From: Aldrovandia affinis | Taxonomy: Eukaryota; Chordata; Actinopteri; Notacanthiformes; Halosauridae | Direction: 5' to 3' | DNA: 64,000 bases | Assembly (NCBI GenBank): GCA_029706075.1 | Contig: JAINUG010000114.1 | Span: forward strand, 1,612,001 to 1,676,000 | Shown: piece by piece, positions 36,601 to 44,749 of the stretch | How the letters are laid out: the number at the start of each line of letters is the position of its first letter | Numbering within the stretch: the stretch's first letter is position 1 | Position numbers and translations under genes: made by a program | The notes under the pieces: model-generated | What the model was told of the DNA's origin: nothing | Seen by the model: only the letters and a program-made list of their open reading frames with translations | The model's database searches: none

Positions 36601-38805
36601 AATACCTTCACTTTTGCTATTAAGTCTCAATTCATTGAAAAGACAATGATTTTACATTATGGGGTGAGAAAAGTGACCCATCCTAGACATTTGGCACTAT
36701 GGTTTGCCTAAAAAGGATACAAAATTAAATGTTTGTGCCACAAAGGTAGGGGACAGCCAGGAGTGTGTGTTGAATTCTATATTTAAATTAGGAACTGATT
36801 TAAAGGTATTTTCTGGAAATAATTTTAGATTTTTGAAATAATTTTGAAAATATCTTTTTAAATATTTTTTTTCCCCACACAGGAATGAAAGAGCTGGACC
36901 AAGTTATAATTGTGCTCTTTACAACTCACATGTTTATTGGTGGATTCTTTGGATTTGTGTTGGATAACACTATTCCAGGTGAACAAAACACATTTTTTCT
37001 CTTAACAAAATTATTTAAATTAACTGTGATGGTAACAAATTACATATTAATATACAACATATTACATAAATCTAGAATGCTTTATTCAAATTGCCAATTA
37101 TATGACTTTGTACATTTTTTTGCCTCCACTGTCTAAATGTAATTGAATGCCTGTGTGTGATTGACATATTAATTACAACAAAGTATTCATGCACACACAG
37201 ACAAAGACATAAGCACACACATACACAAACAAGCTGGGATGTTCATTAATGTATTACATGTACCATTCTTTACTTTTTAAACCTTTAACATGTTGAATTA
37301 TTTTTAAATGGCTTGAAATTAGGCTTACATATGTTTAAAAATGCATAATGCATAATGTTGTTCTGCAGATTTGTTAGTAGGGATACTGATACACTGGGCC
37401 CAGTGAATATGGGCATATAGTAGTATAAGGGTATATAGTAGTATTACATGGCGACATATGTAACATCCAGAATTGTCCAGCACAATACTTTAAGAGAAGA
37501 TCTGTCAGAGGTTATCATCAAATTTGTTGGACTTCTGCTACATGTCAATAAGACCACTGATGCGGGAACAAAGGTCTAGTGTAAAACTGATTCTACAGTA
37601 AATAGCTTTGACCCCACCCTTTAAGCACCATCCACCAACCCCATTCCCTCCCCTCCCCTCCCAGTTGATAAGGTTAACGAGCGTGCCATGGGGGCATGCT
37701 AAGGGCAGGGGGTCACTTGACGACATGGTGTATATTTAAATCTTCGCCTTAATTACATTTCATGCAAATGCTGAAGACTAATCTGGATGTAACTTACACA
37801 AGAGCACTTGGTACATTGTGAATCTGTTCCCTGCCCCTGACAGCCCTGGCCCAGTGGACATGGCTTGTTCTTTCACAGTATAAACGTCTGATGCATACAT
37901 GCATGCAGGCATTTTAAAGTGAAAAACTGCATGGGTGTCATGTGATATGACTACATCAATGCCCCTTCTCACTCATAAAAACCTTACTTAACCATTACTT
38001 AAGTAATATGTTCAGTGATGTTGCTGAAAAATATCTCTAATTTTGGCATTAATGGCACCTCTGAATACACACAAAGTATAATAATTTTAATTTAACATAA
38101 GGCATTTAGCAGACGGTTTTATCCAAGGCAGTTTACAATAGTGAATGCATAAATTTTTCAGTATATGTGCCCCCCAATTGGATTCAAACCCACAACCTAA
38201 GCATTGTCAGCACCATGCTCTACCTACTGAGCCACACAGAATTGAACAGTGCGGGATCAAGTGGTGGTAATAAGGTACAATATGATGTATTTGTAATATA
38301 AGTTTGCAGTTATCTGAATATCCCTCAGATGTGTATGGATTGTCACACAAAAAACAAACAATTACAGTAAGTTTGTTGTATGAAAGCTGAAGCTGCTACC
38401 AATATTTTCAATGGTAATTCTTCTGTTTCTTAAAGTGCCGGTAGTCCCAAATAAGATATGTTGGAGTGAAAGAAGGAATGAAAAACACACTTTGCAAGAT
38501 TTGTTTTATTTATATTGTTTTATTCCTTAAGATTCATTACTCTACTACCTTGAGTCACAAGGGTGTGGTCATCATTGATATGTTGTAATTACTTACAAAA
38601 ACGTATTCTTCTTACAGGAACTGAGAGAGAAAGAGGGATTCAACTCTGGAGAGAGAAAGTTCACCAGGACCACAGTGACTGCGATAAAGACCTATCCTGT
38701 TATGATCTGCCGTTTTGCACTGACTTTCTCCACAGGTTCAGGTGCACTCTGTATGTTCCATTCCTCCAGACATTCAGGAAGTTTGACAAGAGAACACAGA
38801 ACTAA
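9721..38805 (+). CDS. slc23a4: SLC23-family nucleobase/ascorbate transporter, 12 coding exons, 624 aa
   Basis: Predicted sodium-coupled plasma-membrane transporter of the NAT/NCS2 (SLC23) family. Seen: twelve exons with GT-AG borders and matching phases sum to 1875 nt, giving 624 residues plus stop; human SVCT2 is about 650. The first 86 residues or so are hydrophilic. About 14 membrane segments follow, as in the UraA fold, and the C-terminal tail is hydrophilic. Family landmarks are [14 protein letters not shown] (residues 83-96), QWGLPTVS (356-363), [13 protein letters not shown] (380-392), the NAT signature [10 protein letters not shown] (430-439), DLNSSRNL (497-504) and LDNTIPGT (557-564). 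SVCT1/2 start the signature with Pro, whereas nucleobase-transporting NATs have Gln or Glu. The Gln here therefore favours the SLC23A4/SNBT1 (uracil/purine) branch. The rat SNBT1 length of about 614 fits. Family assignment is very secure; the paralogue symbol is an inference from motif and length. Confidence 0.88.
11772..11860 (+). repeat. (CT)n followed by (TA)n microsatellite
   Basis: An uninterrupted CT run to about 11824 passes directly into a TA run to about 11860, with a few ATAC variants at the end. Confidence 0.97.
11880..12430 (-). pseudogene. Tc1-like transposase remnant, copy B
   Basis: Closely similar to copy A at 6.0-6.57 kb, including the noncoding stretch after the coding part that ends near GATGGAGGTGTTACTGGAAG. 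The minus strand gives the same broken transposase C-terminus. It lacks the short internal tandem duplication of copy A. Same orientation as copy A. Confidence 0.78.
13266..13655 (+). mobile_element. full-length tRNA-headed SINE with target-site duplication (family 1, copy 1)
   Basis: A 390-bp element. It has a tRNA-like head with an A box (TAGCATAGCGGTCTAA, near 13280) and a B box (GGTTCAAAACC, near 13347), a GC-rich body, and a tail with GGCTACCAAAATTGGGAGAA and an A-rich end. It is bounded by an imperfect 13-bp duplication: AAAAGCGATCTAC at 13253-13265 and AAAAGCGGTCTAC at 13656-13668. Other copies of the family lie at 44.46 kb and 48.86 kb. The frames in it are not genes. Confidence 0.85.
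14316..14570 (+). repeat. intron-1 direct duplication, copy 1
   Basis: Shares about 250 bp with 15491-15757 in the same orientation. Both start GGCCCAGGC, contain GTTACATGAGCTTTG and a GTGTGTATGTGTGTCTGTC-type stretch, and end in CAACAATGCCAAAAATA. The copies differ by scattered substitutions and the length of the GT-rich part. Confidence 0.85.
15491..15757 (+). repeat. intron-1 direct duplication, copy 2
   Basis: Second copy of the 14316-14570 segment. It is also flanked by a shorter repeated piece: GCCTCAGACTTCATGGGGTG near 15447 and GCCTCAGACTGCATAGGGTG near 15770. At least two duplication steps are therefore suggested. Confidence 0.8.
16088..16243 (+). CDS. slc23a4: transporter exon 2 (residues 43-94)
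   Basis: Acidic N-terminal stretch followed by the conserved entry to the first membrane segment, [14 protein letters not shown]; human SVCT2 has the corresponding DVPPWYLCIFLGLQ. The acceptor is CTGCAG|GAC and the donor CAG|GTAATG. It enters and leaves in phase 0. Intron 2 that follows (16244-16787) is short and holds nothing recognised. Confidence 0.93.
16788..16945 (+). CDS. slc23a4: transporter exon 3 (residues 95-146, part of R147)
   Basis: Starts with [18 protein letters not shown], the rest of membrane segment 1. A short loop follows, then segment 2 ([19 protein letters not shown]). Acceptor TTTTCAG|CAT. The exon ends in phase 2 at AG|GTAGTG, so Arg147 is split across the intron. Intron 3 is only 190 bp and carries a 33-bp tandem duplication. 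Confidence 0.95.
16995..17062 (+). repeat. 33-bp tandem duplication in intron 3
   Basis: Two adjacent units share GATTAGAACACACAACTACA, each preceded by a CTGTAAAC-like stretch. They occupy about a third of the 190-bp intron, 70 bp before the exon 4 acceptor. Confidence 0.85.
17136..17301 (+). CDS. slc23a4: transporter exon 4 (residues 147-202)
   Basis: Contains the conserved [19 protein letters not shown] stretch (the short third segment of the NAT fold). An extracellular loop follows with an N-glycosylation sequon, Asn183-Thr-Thr, and then [14 protein letters not shown]1/2 also carry a glycosylated loop here. Acceptor ACCACAG|G, donor GAG|GTAGGT. Intron 4 (17302-17718) holds no repeat I recognise. 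Confidence 0.95.
17719..17900 (+). CDS. slc23a4: transporter exon 5 (residues 203-262, part of L263)
   Basis: Begins [16 protein letters not shown], matching SVCT2 IQGAIIMSSLIEVVIG. It covers membrane segments 4 and 5, including [17 protein letters not shown], and ends at the conserved HWGIASL. Acceptor GGCACAG|ATC, donor CT|GTAAGT, phase 2. Confidence 0.95.
17901..21301 (+). other. intron 5 of the transporter
   Basis: A 3.4-kb intron. Apart from the SINE-like repeat at 19.13-19.49 kb it holds one stretch, about 20190-20340, with repeated GATAC-type motifs that resembles ends of hAT-type elements in fish. No partner end was found. The rest shows nothing recognised. Confidence 0.7.
19125..19487 (-). 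mobile_element. abundant fish tRNA-headed SINE-like repeat with ATGG-type tail
   Basis: Read on the minus strand it starts with a tRNA-like head: an A-box-like GTGCAGTGGATAGTGCTG and a B box GGTTCGAATCC. The highly conserved block around GTGGGTTTCCTCCGGGTACT follows, and it ends in CAGGAATAAGCGGC...ATGGATGGAT. This is a very common teleost repeat whose tail resembles RTE-type LINEs. Plus-strand frames across it, including one of 156 codons, are artefacts. Confidence 0.75.
21302..21419 (+). CDS. slc23a4: transporter exon 6 (residues 263-302)
   Basis: Encodes [19 protein letters not shown], membrane segment 6, and a basic cytosolic loop ([19 protein letters not shown]), parallel to SVCT2 TIFLVLLFSQYARNVKFPL. 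The acceptor is TCTTCTTAG|G and the donor is TCT|GTGAGT. It enters in phase 2 and leaves in phase 0. Confidence 0.94.
21545..21602 (+). repeat. (CT)n microsatellite
   Basis: Pure CT run of about 58 bp, 126 bp after the exon 6 donor. Confidence 0.97.
22280..23010 (+). pseudogene. Tc1-like transposase remnant (family D, plus copy)
   Basis: The plus strand in shifting frames gives [68 protein letters not shown] and finally FQDNNAP. This is the order of a Tc1 transposase from the DNA-binding part to the second catalytic Asp. It has several stops and no C-terminal part. A related minus-strand copy lies at 58.3-58.8 kb. Confidence 0.8.
25141..26016. mobile_element. non-autonomous hAT-type transposon, 876 bp, with TIRs and 8-bp TSD
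   Basis: The left end is CAGTGGCGGTCCTGGC and the right end, inverted, CAGTGGCGGATCCTGGC. Both are followed inward by a CCTAGG-containing motif. The flanks are ACTGGTTG (25133-25140) and ACTTGTTG (26017-26024), an 8-bp target duplication with one mismatch, as expected for hAT elements. No transposase frame is present. A short internal repeat of GTAGCGTAGYGCT type lies near 25850-25890. Confidence 0.85.
26844..27000 (+). CDS. slc23a4: transporter exon 7 (residues 303-354, part of G355)
   Basis: Encodes [20 protein letters not shown], membrane segment 7. The conserved luminal loop follows with YGYTARTD and [13 protein letters not shown]2 has YGFYARTD and APWFKVPYP. Acceptor AAACAG|GCT; phase 1 end at G|GTGAGA. 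It is separated from exon 6 by a 5.4-kb, repeat-rich intron. Confidence 0.95.
27574..28026 (-). pseudogene. Tc1 transposase, C-terminal 150 codons (after the frameshift)
   Basis: Continues the catalytic domain: [14 protein letters not shown], then [13 protein letters not shown] with the second catalytic Asp, then [15 protein letters not shown] with the third acidic residue of the DDE triad. The end of the domain is present. Together with the upstream frame it covers the usual length of about 340 residues. Confidence 0.9.
28023..28523 (-). pseudogene. Tc1 transposase, N-terminal 166 codons (before the frameshift)
   Basis: Opens with [17 protein letters not shown]. It contains the paired-like helix-turn-helix region ([20 protein letters not shown]), a basic hinge (RPHTGAPRK) and a second DNA-binding helix set, and ends at the first catalytic motif WSDET. 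The frame then shifts; the next frame begins within a few bases, at 28026. The frame is otherwise undamaged, suggesting a fairly young insertion. Confidence 0.9.
29117..29595 (+). repeat. degenerate minisatellite with unit of about 30-35 bp
   Basis: Imperfect units share CACTCACTGCATTAG, AGAGAGC, and AGACCCTCCTCA pieces and repeat more than ten times. Higher-order repeats are visible, for example two near-identical blocks around 29165-29225 and 29285-29345. A 96-codon plus frame through it is a by-product of the repeat. Confidence 0.85.
29834..29859 (+). repeat. (AGCT)n short tandem repeat
   Basis: About six copies of the self-complementary tetramer AGCT in intron 7, which could fold on itself. 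Confidence 0.9.
30379..30632 (+). CDS. slc23a4: transporter exon 8 with the substrate-binding core (residues 355-439)
   Basis: This exon carries the functional core. QWGLPTVS opens segment 8; [13 protein letters not shown] (Glu380, Asp384) aligns with the segment-8 glutamate that contacts substrate in UraA and Uap[15 protein letters not shown] is the conserved loop. The NAT signature [10 protein letters not shown] (residues 430-439) closes the exon. The signature starts with Gln430 instead of the Pro of SVCT1/2, and the Gly normally following Asn-X is Ala433. Acceptor CCTATAG|GC, donor AAG|GTGAGC. Confidence 0.96.
30865..30903 (-). mobile_element. V-SINE/LINE tail scrap
   Basis: Contains ATTTAGCAGATGCTCTTATC, the reverse complement of the conserved fish tail motif seen in full at 33775-33810. 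No head is attached. Confidence 0.6.
32470..32690 (+). pseudogene. LINE 3'-end remnant (family E, old copy)
   Basis: Translates in part as [21 protein letters not shown] and related pieces, and shares GACATTAGGAAGTTT, CAGGCTGAATACAGTGCTGG and AAGCCTAGATATGCTGAATG with the better copy at 39.55 kb. The pattern (FFTQRV..WNSLP..VVEA..) is the C-terminal end of CR1/jockey-type reverse transcriptases. Decayed. Confidence 0.6.
33450..34200 (+). repeat. degenerate minisatellite (about 20-bp unit) split by a V-SINE
   Basis: Irregular units of the type TGCTGAGGTATGTTGTGGCA occur at 33450-33600 and again at 33830-34200, with a V-SINE in between. The array ends about 80 bp before the exon 9 acceptor. 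Minus frames across it (167 codons at 33897-34400) are by-products and run into exon 9. Confidence 0.85.
33601..33834 (+). mobile_element. full-length V-SINE (tRNA head, conserved core, AATGT tail)
   Basis: The tRNA-derived head has an A-box region (GTGTAATGGTTAGGGAAC, near 33610) and a B box (GGTTCGATTCC, 33654-33664). A middle part with TTGAGCAAGGTACTTAACC follows, then the conserved core and tail GCTCTGGATAAGAGCGTCTG CTAAATGCC and an AATGTAA-rich end. This is the layout of the V-SINE superfamily (DANA/mermaid-like) in fish. A possible short target duplication ATGTGATG/ATGTGGTG is not decisive, because the flanking minisatellite itself contains such words. Confidence 0.85.
34276..34440 (+). 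CDS. slc23a4: transporter exon 9 (residues 440-494)
   Basis: Begins [19 protein letters not shown] (segment 11), continues with [19 protein letters not shown] and ends [12 protein letters not shown], all closely parallel to SVCT2. Acceptor TTTACAACAG|GTT, donor CAG|GTACAA, in phase 0 at both ends. A degenerate minisatellite ends about 80 bp before the acceptor. Confidence 0.96.
34441..35700 (+). other. intron 9 of the transporter
   Basis: A 1.26-kb AT-rich intron with no recognised repeat. Confidence 0.7.
35701..35809 (+). CDS. slc23a4: transporter exon 10 (residues 495-530, part of G531)
   Basis: Encodes [20 protein letters not shown] and [20 protein letters not shown]2 has [20 protein letters not shown]. 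Acceptor TTTTACAG|TAT. The donor, ACAG|GTGGAT, departs from the GTRAGT consensus but keeps the phase-1 join to exon 11. No better in-frame donor lies nearby. Confidence 0.93.
35810..36882 (+). other. intron 10 of the transporter
   Basis: A 1.07-kb intron. No repeat or RNA gene is recognised. A 110-codon frame at 35801-36133 only reads out of exon 10. Confidence 0.7.
36883..36978 (+). CDS. slc23a4: transporter exon 11 (residues 531-562, part of G563)
   Basis: Encodes [20 protein letters not shown] and [11 protein letters not shown], the last membrane segment; SVCT2 has GIDQVLNVLLTTAMFVGG and FILDNTIPG. Acceptor CCACACAG|GA, donor CCAG|GTGAAC, phase 1. Confidence 0.95.
36979..38617 (+). other. 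intron 11 of the transporter
   Basis: A 1.64-kb intron with one minus-strand SINE scrap near 38.1-38.25 kb; otherwise nothing recognised. Confidence 0.7.
38110..38245 (-). mobile_element. short tRNA-headed V-SINE relative
   Basis: Minus strand: a tRNA-like head with A-box-like CTCAGTAGGTAGAGCATGG and B box GGGTTTGAATCC, followed directly by the V-SINE core (a GGATAAAACCGTCTGCTAAA-type stretch). The middle part of the full V-SINE is missing. Confidence 0.7.
38618..38805 (+). CDS. slc23a4: transporter exon 12, C-terminal tail and stop (residues 563-624)
   Basis: The cytosolic tail starts [11 protein letters not shown] (SVCT2: GTPEERGIRKW) and retains the SYDLPF-type motif as [16 protein letters not shown]. 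It ends in a basic stretch and TAA. The SVCT-type acidic C-terminal extension is absent. Acceptor CTTACAG|GA. No AATAAA is seen within roughly the first 1.9 kb after the stop, so the 3' end of the transcript is not defined here. Confidence 0.92.
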
Positions 38806-39553
38806 TATCATCTTGCGGTATTTACGATTCACTTTTACAACCATGTCTATGATGTACTTCAGTAAAATGTTGACCATGCAGAATCACACAGTAGAGTTAA
38901 CTTTTTTGTGTTTCCTCAGATTTTTTGCAGTCAATTTTTTTACCATACCGGTATTTTATTTATATAACAATGGCGAATAACAAGGGAAATAGTACCACTG
39001 ATGTCTTTAAAGGGTTAAACTAACAGACATAATCTGAAGCCACATGGAAGAAGTATGTTAACAACCTTTATTGGCGTGAGTGGACAAATCCAGCCATGCC
39101 TTTCTGCAGGGCAATTTTCCTCACTGTATCTGTGGATCAGCTTCTGTTCAGCTTCAGCTGCCCTAGCACTTCAGTAATCAAATATCTTACCTGGCTTCAA
39201 ATAGAAACATATTTGGCAATATTCACAACTTGGTACCTAGAAAACTTTTTTAAAAGCGAATTTTTCAAAACAAAGGTAACACGATTCATTACAAACATGG
39301 TTTAGGACTGGCTGCAAATTTTCAAAACTTGTTGATGTGTGGTCAATATGAATTCTGTCTGAACTCAGGTAGTGGATGAACATATTGTGTTTTTCATCTG
39401 CACCAATATTGTCTTGTATCAGTATGGTATTGATGTGATTCATGATTACAAGTTTTGCAATTGCATCAGGAAACATAGCGAGGCAACATGAAGGTAGCTG
39501 TTTTGGGAATTGCAAAAGACAAGGTGTTTTAAGTGAATTACCAAAGGATTTTT
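38806..39553 (+). other. 3' flank of the transporter, probable 3' UTR
   Basis: AT-rich sequence after the stop with no repeat recognised. Part of it is likely 3' UTR, but no AATAAA is seen. The first AATAAA noted downstream is at 40789-40794, too far to assign. Confidence 0.35.
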
Positions 39554-39554
39554 A

Positions 39555-39790
39555 AGATAAGTGGGGTCAGCAGAACAAATTCCGCACAGATATTAGGAAG
39601 TTTTTCTTTACACAGAGAGTTGTCAATGCCTGGAACAGCTTGCCAGGTCGGGTAGTAGAGGCAGAAACACTTGGGCTATTCAAGTCCAGGCTAGATGCAG
39701 TACTAGATACTCTTTAGATTAGGACATGACGAGCCTAGATGGGCTGAACGGCCCGTTCTCGTCATTATGTATTCTTATGTTCTTATGTTG
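39555..39790 (+). pseudogene. LINE 3' end (family E, better copy) with TTATGTTC tail
   Basis: Includes GATATTAGGAAGTTTTTCTT, TGGAACAGCTTGCCAGGTCG and GAGCCTAGATGGGCTGAACG, ending in short repeats of TTATGTTC. Conceptual translation gives FTQRVVNAWNSLPGRVVEA-type residues, the C-terminal end of a CR1/jockey-like reverse transcriptase. Strongly 5'-truncated, as is usual for LINE insertions. Related to the older copy at 32.5 kb. Confidence 0.75.
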
Positions 39791-40318
39791 CCTTGCCATG
39801 TTACCTGATTCTGAACGGTTCTTTAAATAATTAATATTAATCAATAATCAGTTATTATTGGCTCTTGATTGGCTCAGTCGGTAAAGATGCTTGCAATGAG
39901 CACAGGCTGAGCCCTATAGTAAAAGCTGTGAGCCTGGGCCACATTATTAGCTGACTATGAGGCGGAGTCTGCAGCAGTGGAACACACCTGACCTCATACT
40001 TACAGAGGTAGGGTGGGTTTAAGTTGGCCAGCGTTCCTGGGTTAACACCGCATTAGTTCCTCCCAAACATGCACCATGCGCTCAAGGGCTATCACTTGTC
40101 AGTGAGAGATACACTTCTCCTCTGACTGTTTGCTAGCTCTGGCTTGTAGTACAGTGTGACCTCCAGGGCATAAAGTAGTCACTTTCTTTGGAGAGAGTGC
40201 ATGGGAGGAATGCATGCACCTTAGCTGCTGTGCTCCCTGTGTGTATGTGTATAGCACATCCAGAGACACAGTTGGCAATTAAATATTTTGGAGAAGAAAT
40301 TATGATTTAAAAATGGTA

Positions 40319-40358
<40 letters not shown>

Positions 40359-43300
40359 CATATAAATACCCATATTTCCCCTTGCTGTATTCAGGCACAA
40401 GCCCTGCCACTTTGAATGCATGTCGTATTCTAAAGGCAGTCTTATGAATCAAACATTCCTGTTTTAATGTCAAGCTCTTAAAAGGTTATTTCCACATAAC
40501 AGCAGAGTGTACCTTCTGCCCCCTGCTGGTACCTCAGACAATCTCTGGCTTGTCAACCACCACCATGCAAACAAATATGGATGGTCAATTAGCCTTATCT
40601 GATTAATGCATCTTCACATTTATTTTTTATTTCCCCATTTTTCTCTCCAGTTTAGAATGCTCAATCAATACTGTAGGCCTGTCCCACTTTTGCATTGTCC
40701 TCTATGTGATGCACTGATAGGCTGATTTTTTCTCTCTCTCTCTCATCAGTATCTGACAATACTGATATTGATCCCGATTCTGATGTTTAATAAAGGGATT
40801 TGTCTCAAATGCAATGTGCAGTCAGCAGAGAGGCCTACATGTAATATTTAATACTTTATCAACGGCAAGCAAATTGATCAGTGATTGATCTTATGTTACA
40901 TGATGAACATCTATGGGATCAAATAAATTGTAATATAATTTTATTTACCCTGTCAGTACCCTGTTTAGTTATGATTTTGGACATTCTCTTCATCACAGAG
41001 TTACTTTTCCAAGCAATTCTATTTTATTTTTGTAGACTCAGTATTAGTGCAGTACAATATAATCCTGCATATCTAACCCCACACAGTATATCCAACATAT
41101 AGAATTATTCCACGTCATTTAGATGTCAATGTGTTCTACTTATTATAGAACACCAGCTCAAATAGCAATGCCTGCACAATGACGAAGAAGTAGGATTCTT
41201 AAAAATGAATAAATTACTTTCAAAATAAAGTAGGCTACTAGTAGGCCAGGTTTTGCGATAAAATATCACCACTCTTAAAAATATAAGTACAAGGGAAACA
41301 CAGCAATGCTTATTAACGTGATCATTCTCAGACTGTAAAAACAGCATGAAACATGTCAGTGAAAAACAAACGGGTTGTGCAAAACCAACTTCTCAAAATG
41401 TTTAAAAAATATTTCCATTTATTTAATAAATGAGGCTACGCATTAAATCTTTGTTAGTAAAAAATAAAGTAAATGAGGAGGTCCTGAATACCCATTGATA
41501 CTTGCCATTTGAACATTATTGAGTGTGATGGAAATGTATATATTTTTTACTTTGCAATACATGTTCATCACATTCTGTGTCCTGTATAAGTTAGGTTTGC
41601 ACAATAAAATGTCATAATGTTGTCAAAAAAAAGGCTATTAAACAAGCATGTCGACTGATGGCCAATTTTGCACTTTAAGACCATATCAGGCCAATTCCGA
41701 TGCTAAGCCAATGGATCCCGTTCCGTCCTCCATGAACTTGGTAGAGCGCATAATACAATGCATGCACATACTCCAAAATGTGTCAGCTGACTGCTTCTTT
41801 TCCACACAATATTATGTTTGACTGTCTCAGCTCCTATGATGGAGGACTGTGCATTTGCTGCAGGCAGATAGCAGATGCCCAATCAATCAGAGGAGTCACT
41901 ATTAAGCAAAGAGACTGGATACCCAGTTGACTCAAAGGTACTGGGATGGGATGGGCACCGGCATTGTCCAGATCCGATCTGATCTGTAGGGTGCACCAAT
42001 GCACTACACACAAGTGCCTAAATGTGATGCAACATTCAGGAGCTCCATGCATTGTTTTCCCAGCGATCACAGTCAAATGAGTTCAAATGAGTAATCAGCA
42101 TTAGGTCCTCGAACAAGTATTATTATTTTACAAGTAGCATGAATAACAAGCACAATCTGATTCAACTGTAAACATATTTTCAATTTCCAAAGACAAAATA
42201 AACAAACATATCCACAAAGATGCACTGTCCAGTTATCTAAGAGGGATGAATTGTTTATGCAGGGCATTTTGCGGGGAGACTGTGGAATATGCATTAGAAA
42301 AAATGTGCTAGGAAATGTACTAAAATGTGCTAAATATCTCCACACAAAAAGTGGTGGAGGAGGCAAACCACTCTGCCTCTGTTGATACTGGTTCAAATTG
42401 TGTGACTGCATATTTTTAAGGATTCTGCTGCATACCAAAACAGAGGTGTCTTACTGGGTGTTTAAAAGAGAGGCAGGAATACAGGGGACAGAGTGAGCTT
42501 ACAGATTCTTCAAGTTCAGAGAAAAACTATGTGACATTACAAGTATGCGAGTCAGGTTTCCAACACTCCTTGAAAATGTTTTCAACATCCAAAGTCTTTA
42601 AAAAACTGCAAGTCGTAAAAAGCACATTTAAATTTTTTTGTCTTTGTATATGCAAAGTAGTCCAGATTTGTGGGAATTTGACCGTTGCAACAATAAAAAT
42701 AAAGATCTTTAATTTATTCTTAAAAATCTATTGAAAGATTTCAGTGGGAACCCTTCTCAGTGCAAAAACATTATAGAATCTTACAAAGAAAACCCTACTC
42801 AGATTAGCGAAGTCAGGGTTTATATTCCTTCTGTAAACATTCTGTGCTGCTTTATGCTTTGTCATTAAAGCAATTTATAGCATAAGCTAATATTATGTGG
42901 GAACTGTGCAAGGGGTCTCTTGAAACCTGCCTAAGCATGAACAGATCAGGAATGAAATATGTTCAATAGGAAATATCTCTGAAACTTTATTATGAATTAA
43001 ATTTCCTCCTTTAAACAATAATGGACAAAAAAGGGGGCTTTCCCCTCATAAAATGGCATGCAATACAAACAAAACTCCAGGGCAATCCTTTCAGGTGAAG
43101 TGCTCTGGTTTTACTGCATACCTCCGGCCAGTTGTAAATCACCTTTAAACAAATCTCTCTTGTAGATCAGGTGTCTTGACAACATCTGCTATCTCCCATT
43201 GTATGTACTTCTGTATTCATAGTCATATGAGCATAGTAATGACCTTTATGCCCAGATCAAACTCTTTTCATAACTGAAACGGAAAAAAAAAATCTGCTAT
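39791..43300. other. intergenic, little recognised
   Basis: Contains a (TA)n array at 40.3 kb and a weak tRNA-like stretch near 39870 (GGCTCAGTCGGTAAAGATGC) without a B box. No exon or gene is recognised. Confidence 0.4.
40315..40363 (+). repeat. (TA)n microsatellite
   Basis: A TA run with ATGTA and ATACATA variants at its ends. Confidence 0.95.
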
Positions 43301-43309
43301 TTGCATTTC

Positions 43310-43470
43310 CATCTCGGTTTTGGTGGGGGGGGTGGCATTGCCACTGTACCCGTGAGCATGGTACTTGGTCCAGATTGTCTGAATGTAAATGTCTTGCAAT
43401 GTGAAAGGACAAGGACTCCAAGCTCTCAAAGTCACTATGGATGAGGGAATCTGCTAAGCAAGTAAACAAT
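43310..43470 (+). mobile_element. old V-SINE remnant
   Basis: Retains CCACTGTACCCGTGAGCATG and GTACTTGG from the V-SINE middle part and a weakened core ending GGGAATCTGCTAAGCAA. The head is not recognisable. Confidence 0.55.
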
Positions 43471-43474
43471 CAAA

Positions 43475-44240
43475 CTAAATTTTGCCAGAGCCAGAAGTTA
43501 TAAAAGACTTGGCAATGTTCATGTTACTCATTTCAGACAATTACATTATCTGAGCTATTTGCGCCAATGTGCCTGGGAACAGATTCACGGAGTGCTGCTT
43601 GACATTTCAGAATCTTCAAATTAAATTATTCAGTGACAGATTGAGATTCCTTGCAAAAATGATTTACGGATTTGTTTTTGGGAATCATATGGTAAGGACT
43701 TGTTGGTCCTCAGTTACCAATTTTTTTAAATACTTCCTGTAGAAAGAAGAAATCTCACTTTCTCAATATACAGACTTATTACACTTTAAATTCTATATTG
43801 TAACCTGGCTATATTGCCATTGAATACATGAATGTCTCACAATTCTCTGAATTCTCAAAGAAAGCTTTTCTCAGTAGTGCATTACTGTGCATTTGGCTTT
43901 TGTACATATTTGCTTTTATCTAGGAATGTTGCAGTCAAATTAAGATATGAAGATATCAACTGCATAATAAATGCATTGAAAGGGCTGCTCATAAAACTGT
44001 TAAAGCACTGTGGTTAGGTGTTTTGGTTTATATTGAATGCCCCCACACCACTTTCCCTTCTTCAAAAATATTGTTAACCCATAGCTAATCAATTGATATT
44101 AGTTCTTAACATTGATTCACTATTAAATGTAAGGGCTGTTTTTTCTTTTTCTTAAAGAAATACAGATTGAAAAATGTACAAAAAAAAAAAAAAAAAAGCT
44201 AAGGACAATAATAATAATAATTTGAATTAATTCAATCCAT
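43475..44240. other. intergenic, nothing recognised
   Basis: AT-rich; holds an A-run near 44180 and a short AAT run near 44206. Confidence 0.4.
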
Positions 44241-44244
44241 TCTA

Positions 44245-44335
44245 TTACGGTTACAGTTACGTCATTTAACAGACGTTCTTATCCTAGCGATAAACAACAA
44301 GTGTATCTTGCTCAAGGTTGTTCAAATAACTTGAC
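44245..44335 (-). mobile_element. V-SINE remnant, minus strand
   Basis: ATTTAACAGACGTTCTTATC is the inverted core, and TCTTGCTCAAGGTTGTTC is the inverted middle part (TTGAGCAAGGTA in the full copy). The head is lost. Confidence 0.6.
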
Positions 44336-44461
44336 TTTTTCTAGAAGATTACTGGACCATTATTCAAGAAGGAAAGTCTTGAGTTTTTTGAGAGATGGAG
44401 GCGGTGGAAATCTACACTGCTCTCTGCATTCCAGAATGTCAATCAATCAAAATGTATTTTT

Positions 44462-44745
44462 ATTCTTGGCCCTGGTTGTTATCCCCGATCGGGGAGGGCA
44501 TTTGGCTGTCCGCCCCAGGCTCAAGTTCGCCGTGAAGCACGTAAAGGTGTTTGCAGATTGTGGGTGGACGAATTCTGTCTCAAAGGAGGCGGTGGTTGCT
44601 GCCCACAGATAATTAGCTTGCCTCGTAGAGACGAATGGCAGACCCGTGTGGGGAGGGTAAATCGAAATAATATAAAGGGTATAATTGGCTACTAAATTGG
44701 GAGAAAAATTGGAAAAAATCTGAAATAAATGTAAAAAAACAAAAA
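44462..44745 (+). mobile_element. SINE family 1, copy 2, head missing
   Basis: Aligns to the body and tail of the 13266-13655 SINE. Shared parts include CCGATCGGGGAGGGCATTTG, TCTCAAAGGAGGCG and the tail GGGTATAATTGGCTACTAAA with TTGGGAGAAAAATTGG. The tRNA head is absent, so this is a 5'-truncated copy. Confidence 0.75.
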
Positions 44746-44749
44746 AAAC

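Noticed and set aside
9721-38805. Assignment as slc23a1 or slc23a2 (ascorbate carriers)
   Set aside because: Overall similarity is high, but the signature begins with Gln rather than Pro, the C-terminal tail is different, and the length is closer to SNBT1. Kept as the main alternative.
39870-40010. Additional tRNA-headed SINE
   Set aside because: An A-box-like stretch only; no B box, tail or duplication.
40789-40794. AATAAA as polyadenylation signal of the transporter
   Set aside because: Almost 2 kb after the stop with LINE and SINE sequence in between; no support for a 3' UTR of that length.
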